A stretch of DNA of 64,000 nt from Mesonia aquimarina. GTDB lineage: Bacteria; Bacteroidota; Bacteroidia; Flavobacteriales; Flavobacteriaceae. The position numbers were made by a program, and so were the translations under genes. Of the stretch, positions 54,518 to 63,009 are shown one piece after another. The number at the start of each line of letters is the position of its first letter. Within the stretch, counting starts at the first letter, position 1. The stretch is taken from the NCBI RefSeq assembly GCF_003667275.1, contig NZ_RCNV01000003.1, positions 248,001-312,000 on the forward strand, read 5' to 3'. The notes beneath the pieces were generated by a model. The model had not been told where the DNA came from and ran no database searches. It saw only the letters and a program-made list of their open reading frames with translations.

Positions 54518-55762
54518 CTAGTTTTTTTTATGTTGATCAATCCCACAAAAATCAAGCAATTTTTGATGCGGTTGCAGACTTAGGGATTTAAATTCATCGT
54601 GTGCCACCAAAAAAGCTATAATATCTGCTTGTTCCGCAGCATCTTTATAATGGGTTAATTTAAAGACTTGATGCTCTTCAATATTTGGCTCTACTATATA
54701 ATACACCTCTTCTTTTGCATCTTGCAAGACTTTCTGTACAATATATTTTGCGGGAGATTCCCGTAAATCATCTATATTAGGTTTAAATGCCAAGCCCATT
54801 AAAGCGATTCGTGGACTTTTTCCATAGCTTAATTTAAAGTCATGCTTGGCCTTTTTAATTTGTTCGGCACACCAAAAGGATTTATAATTATTGATTTCTC
54901 GTGCTTTTCCAATCAATCGTGATTCCATCGGAAACTCCGAGGTAATAAAATAAGGGTCAACCGCAATGCAATGCCCTCCAACTCCACTTCCGGGCTGTAA
55001 GATGTTTACCCGCGGATGCTTGTTCGCTAAACGAATTAACTCCCATACATCAATATCGGCCTTATCGCAAATCAAGGATAATTCATTCGCAAACGCGATT
55101 TGAACATCACGCGAAGAATTTTCAGTCAATTTACACATTTCTGCGGTACGTGCATTGGTATCATGCAAGGCACCTTTTACAAATTGTCGATAAAAGGAGA
55201 TCGCTTTTTGGGTACTTTTTTCATCAACTCCTCCTATCACACGATCATTATGCACCAATTCGTACATCACATTTCCGGGCAACACCCGTTCCGGACAATA
55301 CGCCGCATGAATTTTTCCTTGAAGCTCCGGACGTTCTTGATAAATAAGCGCCATCATCTTTTCTGTGGTTCCCACGGGAGAAGTAGATTCAATAATATAT
55401 AAATCATCGGCTTTTAAAAGCGGAATAATGGCTTTTGTAGCCGATTCTACATACGAAATATCCGGCTCATGATTTCCTTTAAAAGGTGTAGGAACCACCA
55501 CGACATAAGTATTTGCGACTACCGGTTGAAGCGCCGCTTTTAAATAACCTTCGTTCACTGCCGTAGCCACCACTTCATCTAAAGCAGGTTCAACAATATG
55601 AATATTACCTTGATTTATGGTATTCACTACAGTTTCATTAACATCGACTCCTAAAACTGTTGTTTTATTTTGAGCGATTAATGCAGAAGTCGGTAAACCG
55701 ATATAGCCTAAGCCGATACATACTACTTCCGGGTTGCGTTCTTTGATTTCTTGTGCTGCCAT
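54518..55762 (-). CDS. wecC: UDP-N-acetyl-D-mannosamine dehydrogenase
   Basis: WecC oxidises UDP-ManNAc to UDP-ManNAcA with two NAD+. The 414-residue protein has the nucleotide motif VCIGLGYIGLPTSALIA at 15-31, ESTSPVGTTEKM, AYCPERVLPGNVMYEL, and the catalytic cysteine in GVGGHCIAVDP. The three-domain plan of the UDP-sugar 6-dehydrogenase family is complete. It works with wecB downstream. A -7 box lies 8 bp before the start. Confidence 0.94.
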   Translation of the reverse strand: MAAQEIKERNPEVVCIGLGYIGLPTSALIAQNKTTVLGVDVNETVVNTINQGNIHIVEPALDEVVATAVNEGYLKAALQPVVANTYVVVVPTPFKGNHEPDISYVESATKAIIPLLKADDLYIIESTSPVGTTEKMMALIYQERPELQGKIHAAYCPERVLPGNVMYELVHNDRVIGGVDEKSTQKAISFYRQFVKGALHDTNARTAEMCKLTENSSRDVQIAFANELSLICDKADIDVWELIRLANKHPRVNILQPGSGVGGHCIAVDPYFITSEFPMESRLIGKAREINNYKSFWCAEQIKKAKHDFKLSYGKSPRIALMGLAFKPNIDDLRESPAKYIVQKVLQDAKEEVYYIVEPNIEEHQVFKLTHYKDAAEQADIIAFLVAHDEFKSLSLQPHQKLLDFCGIDQHKKN

Positions 55763-55770
55763 ATTGAGCG

Positions 55771-55778
55771 CAAAGATA
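55771..55778 (-). promoter_or_regulatory. Candidate -7 box of wecC
   Basis: TATCTTTG on the minus strand, 8 bp before the ATG, so the transcript would be nearly leaderless. No -33 TTG is seen. Confidence 0.5.
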
Positions 55779-55880
55779 GGAAGTTTGAATTTTATACTGA
55801 GAATCTTTTCTAGAGAAAGTATTCTTTTTTATAGATCATAAAACAAAATTAAAATTTCAGACAGGGGTTCTAATCTATTC

Positions 55881-56250
55881 TTAAGCCTCCTTATATATTG
55901 ACTTAACCTTCTCTAAGTCATCTATAGATAGGGGCTTGTGAAATAAGCCAACCACATGATTGTACTTTTTTGCCCGTTCTTCATAAGCCTTTAAGCCATA
56001 AGAAGTCACGATAACAATGGAAACTTTATCCAAATTTTCATCTTTACACGCTTCTATAAACTGCCATCCATCCATGACGGGCATATGAAGATCTAATAAA
56101 ACTAGAAATGTTTCTTGCTCATGATAAACAGCCCTGATATGTTCTAAAGCCTGCCTCCCTTGATAACAAATAACAGGATGTTGATCAATGCGACAACGCT
56201 GCAACAGTTTTTTATGCATGAGTGTCACAATAGGCGAATCTTCTACTATT
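55881..56250 (-). pseudogene. Response regulator receiver domain, N-terminus cut by the IS3-family element
   Basis: The frame reads IVEDSPIVTLMHKKLLQRC at its start, with acidic E-D, then VLLDLHMPVMDGWQF with the phospho-acceptor D at the first D of LLDLHMP, VIVTSYG, and FHKPLS (the K-P). Only about the first five to eight codons and the original start are missing, replaced by the IS end at 56251. A GTG at 56228 could start a protein of 115 residues but would lack the first acidic pair, so it is probably inactive. It is a receiver-only protein. Confidence 0.8.
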
Positions 56251-56318
56251 TGGACTTGCTACCTTTACTCGGACATAAAATTTAAGACCGTTTGTTAGAA
56301 AACAAATATCTTAGAAAC

Positions 56319-56615
56319 ATGAAAAAACGATATTACAGTCCGGAATTAAAGGAACAAGCAGTTCGGTTAAGCTACCAGCGTTCGAACATAAAGTAATTGG
56401 CAGACGAACTGGGCATAGAAGTCCAAAGGATATACAAATGGCGCAAAGCAGCCAAAATAGCTAGATTGCCTAAGCCTGAAAAACCAATACCCGATGATAT
56501 CCTAGAGCTTAAAAGGTTACGCAAAGCCCTTAAAGAAAAGGAGCTTGAACTTGAGATATTAAAAAAGGCCGTGCACATCTTCTCCAAGAGCGATGGGAAG
56601 TCTATGGGTTTATAG
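56319..56615 (+). pseudogene. IS3 orfA with an internal stop codon
   Basis: ATG at 56319 starts KKRYYSPELKEQAVRLSYQR, a helix-turn-helix transposase N-terminus. TAA at 56394-56396 interrupts it after 25 codons, where GAA is likely in the original (one base change). The frame then continues LADELGIEVQRIYKWRK and a leucine-zipper-like region to the stop at 56613-56615. A TTG at 56397 could restart it. A slippery A6G at 56561-56567 links it to orfB. Confidence 0.8.
56561..56567 (+). promoter_or_regulatory. Programmed -1 frameshift site (A6G) of the IS3 element
   Basis: AAAAAAG lies at the end of orfA. Frames 56319 (phase 0) and 56648 (phase 2) differ by -1, and reading in -1 from the site continues without stop into orfB. 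Confidence 0.7.
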
Positions 56616-56647
56616 CCAGCTACAAACATTTATACCCCATCGAGAGG

Positions 56648-57478
56648 ATGTGCAAAGTTTTTAAAGTAAGTAGGAGCAGTTTTTACAGGTGGTACACCGG
56701 TGGCCCATCAAAACGGGCCTTGGAATATAGCCTGTTTACAGATTTAATAAAAAAGGAATTTGAACTGAGCAAACAGCGTTATGGCTCCACAAGAATAGCG
56801 GAACAACTAAAGCGCAAAGGTTACTGTATATCCAGACGCAGATTGGCTAAAATTATGAAAGCGAACAATTGGATAAGCAAACATAAAAGGAAGTTTAAGG
56901 CTACCACAGATTCCAATCACAAATACCCTGTTTTTAGAAATTTACTCAACAGAAACTTTACCCCAGACAGGTTAAATAAAGTTTGGGTTAGCGATATCAC
57001 TTACATCCACACCAATCAGGGCTGGTTGTATTTGACAACTATTATTGATTTATTTGACAGGCAAGTAATCGGTTGGTCATTAAGTACAAGCCTGCACACC
57101 AAGCAAACCATTATTCCTGCATGGAAAATGGCTGTAAGTAAACGTAAGATAAACAGGGGTTTAATATTTCACTCGGATCGAGGAATACAATACGCCTCAA
57201 AGGCATTTAGAACATTTATAAAATCTAACCTTCTGGTAACACAATCCATGAGCAGGAAAGGTAATTGTTGGGATAACTCTGTAGCTGAATCCTTCTTTAA
57301 AACCTTGAAAATAGAACTTGTTTATGATGAGGATTTTAAAACTATAGAGCAGGCTAAAACCGCTATCTTTGAGTACATAGAAATATGGTACAACAGGAAA
57401 CGGTTACACTCCTTTTTGGGATATAAAACCCCTTACGAAGTAGAATTAGAATTTTATCAATTTAAAAATGTAGCATAG
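56648..57478 (+). CDS. IS3-family transposase OrfB (DDE integrase core)
   Basis: From ATG 56648 the 276-residue frame has the helical N-terminal region SRSSFYRWYTGGPS and KRYGSTRIAEQLKRKGY-type segment, then the rve core: VWVSDITYIHTNQGWLYL (first D), IFHSDRGIQYAS (second D), and KGNCWDNSVAESFFKTLK (E). All three catalytic acids are visible, so the catalytic part is intact. The frame stays open upstream to the A6G site, so the natural product is an OrfAB fusion by frameshift. Confidence 0.9.
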   Translation: MCKVFKVSRSSFYRWYTGGPSKRALEYSLFTDLIKKEFELSKQRYGSTRIAEQLKRKGYCISRRRLAKIMKANNWISKHKRKFKATTDSNHKYPVFRNLLNRNFTPDRLNKVWVSDITYIHTNQGWLYLTTIIDLFDRQVIGWSLSTSLHTKQTIIPAWKMAVSKRKINRGLIFHSDRGIQYASKAFRTFIKSNLLVTQSMSRKGNCWDNSVAESFFKTLKIELVYDEDFKTIEQAKTAIFEYIEIWYNRKRLHSFLGYKTPYEVELEFYQFKNVA

Positions 57479-57517
57479 GTCTCAGAAAAAAGTGTCCGAC
57501 TTTTTGTTGCAAGTCCA

Positions 57518-57786
57518 CCCTGCGCATCAGACAGCTCCAGTACAAAGCTATTATCGTTAGCAAAAACACCTTGCACCTGATAACTCGCTTGATACGAATT
57601 AAAATTGGATGTCGCACAAGCATAAGCTGCGTTTAATGACAAATTGGTAATGCTTTGCGCATAAACCTGCACACCCAACCCATACCAAAAAACCAAGCCC
57701 ACTAAAACACTGTAGTAAGCAAATGATAGTGTTCTTCGTTCAGTTTGCTGCCTCCTGTAAAAAAAGCATCTATAAAATTCCCCCAT
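57518..57786 (-). pseudogene. N-terminal fragment of a secreted protein, cut by the IS3-family element
   Basis: About 89 residues from ATG 57786: a basic start FYRCFFYRRQQTERRT, a long hydrophobic stretch FAYYSVLVGLVFWYGLGVQ ending VYAQ (signal peptide), then SITNLSLNAAYACATSNF and VFANDNSFVLELSDAQ. The rest is missing at the IS boundary. It resembles, from memory, the start of large gliding-associated or T9SS type B surface proteins, but too little is left to be sure. Confidence 0.7.
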
Positions 57787-57970
57787 ACCGATACTTTAAA
57801 CTTATGTTAACTTATTTTGGTTAAAGTTATTAAAATATCGTTAAAATGCACAATAAATTCGATTAAATGCACGTTACGCTTTCGTTATGACATATAAACA
57901 ATTGACTTTAAAACACTTACATGAGTACAAACTCAACAGCAAGTCAAAAAACACCATCGCTTAGCAAACA

Positions 57971-58002
57971 AAAAAAGCTCCGTTTACAACGGAGCTTTTT
58001 TT
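57971..58002 (-). terminator. Intrinsic terminator after wzc
   Basis: Arms 57971-57984 and 57988-58001 with core GCTCCGTT/AACGGAGC; T-rich on the minus strand, 21 bp past the wzc stop. Confidence 0.88.
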
Positions 58003-58022
58003 GTACTGATAAAAAACTTTCT

Positions 58023-60413
58023 TTAAGATTTCCAGAATTTCCATCGGCTTGTCGGTTGCGCTTCCGAATAGCCGTAGCCATAGCCGTAATTATACCCATA
58101 GCCGCCTTTTTCTTCCACCCCATTCACCACCAAGGCAATATTTTTTAATTTTTGATGCTCATGCATTTCTTTTACGTGCTCCATCAATTTGACATCGGTA
58201 TAATTGGCACGGGTTACATACACCGTCATATCCGCAAGTTGGGAGATCAACAAGGTATCGGTGACCAAAATAGTGGGTGCGGTATCCACAATTACATAAT
58301 CATATTGTGCTTTTACCGCCGCAATTAATTCTTCAAAGCGACCGTTTAATAACAATTCTGCCGGATTAGGCGGGATATTTCCGGATAAAATCATATCCAA
58401 GCATTTTACCCCCATCACCTCTTTTAACAGCATATCATCAACTTGAATCTTCGCATCATATAAAAAAGAACTGACGCCGGGTGTATTTTTTCCTTTATTG
58501 ATATAGGTATGCAACTGCGGATTTCGCAAATCACAGCCTAACAACAAGACCTTCTTATTGGTCGCGGCCAAGGTATTGGCAAGGTTTAAGGAAGTAAAGG
58601 TTTTTCCTTCCCCCTTGGTCGAAGAAGTCACATAAATGACTTGTCCTTCATCGCTTTTATGGTCCGGCGACTTAAAATAGGATAAGTTAGTTCGTAAAAT
58701 ACGGAAAGCTTCGGCGACAACCGAGCGATCGGAAGCTTTTAACACACTGGCATGCTGCCGCTCTATCATTGGAATCTCTGCGACCACCGGTATATTTTTC
58801 ACCAAGCGCTTTACATGATCTTTATTGATGAGCTTGGTATCCAATAAAAACTTTAGGTACAACACCCCAAACGGAAGTAAGAGGCCTAAAATTAAGGCGG
58901 CCAACATAATAATCGCCTTTTTGGGGGCTACCGGTTCCGGTTGGGTATAGGCATAATCTACCATTTTTACCGTAGGTGCCGTCGTGGCATACTGCAAGGC
59001 AGCTTCTTCTCGCTTTTGTAATAAAAACAAGTAAAGCTTTTCCTTGATATCGCGCTGGCGGATAATGGTGCGAATTTCTTTTTCCTTTTTCGGCAAGGTA
59101 CTCAACTGACCCGAAGAGGTATTCTCCCGCTCCTGCATATTTTTTAGGGAAATCTCCAGGCTGTTGATGTAGGCATCTACACTGTTTAAAATATTGACCT
59201 TAATCCGCTCTAATTTTTCTTCCAAATTAACCACCAGCGGATTTTGCTGCGTGGACGAAATTAAGAATTGATCCCGTTGCAAGACCGTCTCGTTATACGA
59301 TTCCGTCAAGTTATTTACACTCTCATTTTCAATCCCCAAATTAGCCGGCAACAAGGTAAATTCATCCCCTTTTGTCAAGACCTCTTTAAAATCTTCTGCC
59401 ACGGCCTTTTGCGTTTCCAATTCAAAGCGACGTGCTTCGGCTTCTCCTTCTTTGGTAAATAATTGGGTGGCATTCGCCTGAATGTCTACCAAATTATTTT
59501 CTTCCTTGTAATCTACAATCCCGCTTTCTACCGTATCCAGTTCTTGAAAAAGAAACTCCAAACGTTCGTCGATAAACTCTCCCGTGCGTTCGGAAATTAA
59601 GCGCTTATCGTGAATCCCATCCTGATTAAACTGGTAGGTTAAGCGATTGAGAATGGCCTCACTTTTGGCCGGCGTCTGCCCTTGCAAAGACAGGTTTAAT
59701 ATTTCACTCTTTTCCCCCACGGGTGATATTTGAATACTTTTGGAAAGCCCGTCGATTACCTTATTGGTTTCGGTAAAGCTAAACAAATAGGTCGCTTCTT
59801 GCAGTGCTGCTTGGTGATTTCCGCTAAAGTCTTCATTAAACTTCAGCTCAAAAGCATAGCCGGCCACCGAGACCCGTTCATTAAAACGGGCCTGTGCTTG
59901 CGCCTCGCTCTCCGTTTTAGTAACTTGAAAAGTATCGCCCGCTCCAAAACTAATTTTAAAAAGCTTTGGTTCTGCTTTATGCACCAAAGAGTCCGGCAGA
60001 TGCCAAAGCACTTTAAAAGGCACCTCCTTCTTCCAAAGTTCGGCATCTTTGATATTCCCTTCTTTATAATAGCGGGTTTGCAGTGATAAATCATTCACCA
60101 CCGTGCCTAAAATACGGCGGGAGTTGAGGATCTGAATTTCATTTTCCAGATTTACCTTACTCATATCAAACAGCGGACTCGCCCCTTGTAAGCCGGTTAA
60201 GTCTAAACCGCTCTCATTTTCCTTTAAGATCTTAATCTCAGTATTGGTGGTATATACTTTCGAAGCATAGCGCAAGTATAAAAAAGCGATGACCAAGGCC
60301 AAAAAGACCGTCCCTACAAACCAGGGCCAATACTTCAGGTACTTAAAAATCAACTGTTTTAAATCTTCGCCTTGCTCTTCTCCGGCTTGATAACTCTCCT
60401 GTTGCTCTACCAT
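58023..60413 (-). CDS. wzc: Capsule/exopolysaccharide tyrosine autokinase (Wzc-type)
   Basis: A 796-residue inner-membrane copolymerase and BY-kinase. First membrane segment about 29-48, Wzz-type periplasmic region with coiled coil, second membrane segment about 495-520, then the kinase: Walker A in SSTKGEGKTFTSLNLANTL at about 590-608, Walker A' LLLGCDLRNPQLHTY and VIVDTAPTILVTDTLL. The extreme C-terminus is GYGYNYGYGYGYSEAQP, seven tyrosines that fit the phosphorylated cluster. It steers chain length and export with Wza, whose gene is 5 bp upstream. Confidence 0.95.
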   Translation of the reverse strand: MVEQQESYQAGEEQGEDLKQLIFKYLKYWPWFVGTVFLALVIAFLYLRYASKVYTTNTEIKILKENESGLDLTGLQGASPLFDMSKVNLENEIQILNSRRILGTVVNDLSLQTRYYKEGNIKDAELWKKEVPFKVLWHLPDSLVHKAEPKLFKISFGAGDTFQVTKTESEAQAQARFNERVSVAGYAFELKFNEDFSGNHQAALQEATYLFSFTETNKVIDGLSKSIQISPVGEKSEILNLSLQGQTPAKSEAILNRLTYQFNQDGIHDKRLISERTGEFIDERLEFLFQELDTVESGIVDYKEENNLVDIQANATQLFTKEGEAEARRFELETQKAVAEDFKEVLTKGDEFTLLPANLGIENESVNNLTESYNETVLQRDQFLISSTQQNPLVVNLEEKLERIKVNILNSVDAYINSLEISLKNMQERENTSSGQLSTLPKKEKEIRTIIRQRDIKEKLYLFLLQKREEAALQYATTAPTVKMVDYAYTQPEPVAPKKAIIMLAALILGLLLPFGVLYLKFLLDTKLINKDHVKRLVKNIPVVAEIPMIERQHASVLKASDRSVVAEAFRILRTNLSYFKSPDHKSDEGQVIYVTSSTKGEGKTFTSLNLANTLAATNKKVLLLGCDLRNPQLHTYINKGKNTPGVSSFLYDAKIQVDDMLLKEVMGVKCLDMILSGNIPPNPAELLLNGRFEELIAAVKAQYDYVIVDTAPTILVTDTLLISQLADMTVYVTRANYTDVKLMEHVKEMHEHQKLKNIALVVNGVEEKGGYGYNYGYGYGYSEAQPTSRWKFWKS

Positions 60414-60418
60414 ATTCT

Positions 60419-61180
60419 TTATCTAAAAATTAGGACTGCTGCGCTCAGCATGATGGATGCCAATGACAATAAGGAGCCTAAACTCCCCACAAAACCTGCG
60501 GAACGCACTTTCGGGTTGTTCGGTTCTACATAGACAATATCATTCGGCTTTAAGTAATAAAACTCGGTATTCAGCCAATCGGACTGCGTTAAATCGATTC
60601 GACGCGTTTCTTGTTTGCCTTCGGTTTGCCGAATAATCAAGACCGTCTCCCGTTTTCCGTTAATGGTGAGGTCGCCCGCCATGCCCAAAGCTTGCGGTAA
60701 AGACACCACTTCTTCGGTGGTTGTATAGGTTCCGGGAGCTTTTACCTCCCCCATGATCGTAAATTTATTATTTACCAAACGTACCCGTACTGACGGGTCT
60801 TTGATATAAGCTTCTAATTTTTGCTGCAGCAAGTCCTGTACTTCTTGGGTGTTCTTTCCCAACACCTGGACTTTCCCGAGTTGCGGATACGTAATGCTGC
60901 CGTCTTTCCCAACCAAATAGCCTTCCAGTTTTAAAATATCAATCTGTCGAGTAGTTGCCTGCGTTTGCATTTTATCGAACTTAAAGGGCAAGGTGGTTTC
61001 TTCTTCCAACGCAGAAACATCGATTTTTAAAATATCGTTGACTTGAATATCTGGGTGCTGGTATAAGGAATCTACCGCGGCTAATTGAGCCTCATCGATA
61101 TCCTGAAAATAAAGCACTTCTTTTTTGGTTGCACAGCTGGCTAAACTGGCAATTAGAATGAGTAGTAATATCTTTTTCAT
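60419..61180 (-). CDS. wza: Polysaccharide export lipoprotein (Wza-type)
   Basis: A 253-residue outer-membrane lipoprotein: lipobox SLASC with cysteine 16, then the poly_export domain with HPDIQVNDILKIDVSALEEE and EGYLVGKDGSITYPQLGKVQV (in part), an SLBB region FTIMGEVKAPGTYTTTEEV, and a hydrophobic C-terminal segment (LLSLASIMLSAAVLIF) that may form the outer-membrane helix. It is shorter than E. coli Wza. Its -7 box is 7 bp before the ATG. Confidence 0.93.
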   Translation of the reverse strand: MKKILLLILIASLASCATKKEVLYFQDIDEAQLAAVDSLYQHPDIQVNDILKIDVSALEEETTLPFKFDKMQTQATTRQIDILKLEGYLVGKDGSITYPQLGKVQVLGKNTQEVQDLLQQKLEAYIKDPSVRVRLVNNKFTIMGEVKAPGTYTTTEEVVSLPQALGMAGDLTINGKRETVLIIRQTEGKQETRRIDLTQSDWLNTEFYYLKPNDIVYVEPNNPKVRSAGFVGSLGSLLSLASIMLSAAVLIFR

Positions 61181-61187
61181 AGGTTTG

Positions 61188-61195
61188 CAAATATA
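61188..61195 (-). promoter_or_regulatory. Candidate -7 box of wza
   Basis: TATATTTG on the minus strand, 7 bp before the ATG at 61180. A transcript start about 7 bp downstream would leave essentially no leader. Confidence 0.55.
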
Positions 61196-61257
61196 AACAA
61201 GTTTTTTAGGATCGCGCGGCTTTTTTATTTTTTTACCACAAGCGCTAAACCGTTGAT

Positions 61258-61998
61258 TTACACCCCGAAAACTTCTTTATTTTCTTGAAACAAGGGGCGT
61301 AATAAACGACTGTATTTTTCTTTTAGAGTTATTTTACCTATTTTTTCTAAGTGTTTTACATGATGGGCATCGGTTCCTACAAAACGATAGCTCCCGTCTT
61401 TTAATAAGCGAAAAGCTTTTTGCTGTACGTGCGCTCCATAATGTTGACTCAAAGACAACAAATTTAATTGAAATTGACAGCCCAAGTCCAACAGGTTTTT
61501 AAAAGCACCGGGCTCCTTGATAAAGTTATAGCGTTCGGGGTGGGCCAAGACCGGCGTATAGCCCTTATGCTTTACCTGAAAAATAAGCTGTTCCAAATTC
61601 AAAGGCGCTTGTAAATAGGACATTTCCACCAAGAGGTGTTTATGATCTAAGCTGCATAAAATATCTTGCTGTACCAAGCGTTCAAATTGCTGTTCTAACA
61701 TATACTCTGCTCCGGCTCCAATAAGCTGCACTTCCAATCCTTCCTGTTGTATTGCTTTTTGGACTTTCGCCAGTGCTTCCGCTATGGTCTTGGGCGTATT
61801 GGGGTAGTTTCCTTCCATGACATGCGGGCTCGCAATGACCTGCCGTATTCCCAAGTGCTGATAGGCTTTGAGCATGGCGATACTTTCTTCTAGGCTCTTC
61901 GCCCCATCATCGATGCCCGGCAACAGGTGATTATGCATATCAACCATTCCCGGCAGGAGTTCACTTAATTCGCTTTTGGACGAAAATAAAAAATTCAT
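61258..61998 (-). CDS. CapC/CpsB-type PHP-domain tyrosine phosphatase
   Basis: A 246-residue PHP-domain protein that, in the family, removes phosphate from the BY-kinase tail. Metal motifs: MVDMHNHLLPGIDDGAKS near 18-35 (H22, H24), VLAHPERYNF, and FVGTDAHHVKHLEKI. The gene lies 77 bp upstream of wza, so the phosphatase-kinase pair is in one locus, all leftward. Confidence 0.9.
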   Translation of the reverse strand: MNFLFSSKSELSELLPGMVDMHNHLLPGIDDGAKSLEESIAMLKAYQHLGIRQVIASPHVMEGNYPNTPKTIAEALAKVQKAIQQEGLEVQLIGAGAEYMLEQQFERLVQQDILCSLDHKHLLVEMSYLQAPLNLEQLIFQVKHKGYTPVLAHPERYNFIKEPGAFKNLLDLGCQFQLNLLSLSQHYGAHVQQKAFRLLKDGSYRFVGTDAHHVKHLEKIGKITLKEKYSRLLRPLFQENKEVFGV

Positions 61999-62043
61999 GC
62001 ACTGTTTTTTTTTACAAAACTAGGCTAAAAAGTTGATATTCCC

Positions 62044-62703
62044 TTAATACCAATCGGCATGATGGTACTCTTTACCCAAATAGATTTGAATCCCGATACT
62101 CGCACTGAGCATCCCACCGGTTTCGCCGGATTCTCCGGCTTGCAAAGAAAGGCCGTTATATCCGTAATGTTGCTTAAAATTGGTCGTAAAGCTAAGGTCC
62201 CCGACCAAACTAAACCGATTGCTTAATTTTATTTGTGGCGTTAAACCGACAAGAAAGTTACCGATATGCTCTACAGAACCTCCTTGAAGCGGTGTTGCCG
62301 TACCGGCTCCTATTCCGCTATGCACCAATAAGCCGATGCTTTTACGCCATTGATGCGGAAAGCCTACTACATTTCCTAAATTGACGACCGCTTCCAGCCC
62401 CAAGCGATGCATACTCAGCCCCGCCGTTTGATCCCCAAAACGATCATACCCGTAGCCTCCGCGTAATCCGAAATTTCGATTCAACATATAACGCGCACCC
62501 AAACCTACTTGCGGCAAGCCTACAAACTCACTTTTATCGACCGTTGCCGGACGCAAGGGCAAGGTTCCCCCTAGATTCACTTCTACTGAAAATTGATTGT
62601 ATTTTTTTTCTTGTGCCGTAAGCGTCTGTACCAACACCACACAAAGGAAAAAGGATAAAATACATCCCAACCTGCTTTTTTTCGATAAAGAGCAATAATT
62701 CAA
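62044..62703 (-). CDS. Outer-membrane beta-barrel protein, paralogue of the OmpA-like barrel
   Basis: A 219-residue protein with TTG start and signal peptide ending LTAQ near 31. Strand pattern is close to the OmpA-like protein's N-terminal half: NFGLRGGYGYDR, LLVHSGIGAGTATP, LVGLTPQIKLSNRFSLVGDLS against LMAGITPQVKLSDHFVLTGDIS (given in part), and SIGIQIYLG-HADWY ending, exactly where the OmpA-like barrel continues into its coiled coil. It has no OmpA domain. No in-frame ATG exists upstream, and a TATCTTTG box fits the TTG start. Role in capsule export is inferred from place only. Confidence 0.85.
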   Translation of the reverse strand: MNYCSLSKKSRLGCILSFFLCVVLVQTLTAQEKKYNQFSVEVNLGGTLPLRPATVDKSEFVGLPQVGLGARYMLNRNFGLRGGYGYDRFGDQTAGLSMHRLGLEAVVNLGNVVGFPHQWRKSIGLLVHSGIGAGTATPLQGGSVEHIGNFLVGLTPQIKLSNRFSLVGDLSFTTNFKQHYGYNGLSLQAGESGETGGMLSASIGIQIYLGKEYHHADWY

Positions 62704-62728
62704 GATAAAAGGTTTTAAAGTTCGTGAC

Positions 62729-62736
62729 CAAAGATA
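62729..62736 (-). promoter_or_regulatory. Candidate -7 box of the barrel gene
   Basis: TATCTTTG on the minus strand, 25 bp before the TTG start at 62703. Confidence 0.5.
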
Positions 62737-62952
62737 GGATATTCCCTTTAGCTGTTAAAATAATTATAAAAAAAGGAAGCCCTATCCATGGAAACTTGTA
62801 TTCATTTTCCGCTATAGAACAACTATAGCCTCCAAATCCCCTTTGCTTTCAAAGATTTAGTCCTGCATATAAGAACATATCCCCCAAAACTTAAAAAAAC
62901 GCAAAAGCGAGGAATTTTTAAAGTATGGGAATTATTATTTTAAAAAAACTAG

Positions 62953-62960
62953 TATCTTTG
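62953..62960 (+). promoter_or_regulatory. Candidate -7 box of the WbpM-like gene
   Basis: TATCTTTG at 49 bp before the ATG at 63010. No TTG at -33. Confidence 0.5.
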
Positions 62961-63009
62961 CGGTGTACCCCCGTATATAATAAATTACCTGAATTCTTAT
63001 AGAACGCGT

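Larger units (their letters stand above)
56251..57517 (+). mobile_element. IS3-family insertion sequence
   Basis: 1267 bp. Left end TGGACTTGCTAC and inverted right end TGGACTTGCAAC match for 11 of 12 bases, with a second shared block TCGGACA a few bases inside both ends. The ends read TG and CA as usual. Bases just outside (ATT on the left, CCC on the right) are not a target duplication. It holds orfA and orfB on the plus strand. Confidence 0.92.
62704..63009. other. Divergent promoter gap between barrel gene and the WbpM-like gene
   Basis: About 306 bp without a gene. It holds the two opposing TATCTTTG boxes listed separately; nothing else recognised. Confidence 0.6.

Noticed and set aside
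57921-58148. 75-codon frame at the wzc terminator
   Set aside because: It runs through a hairpin and the wzc tail on the other strand, so it is not likely coding.
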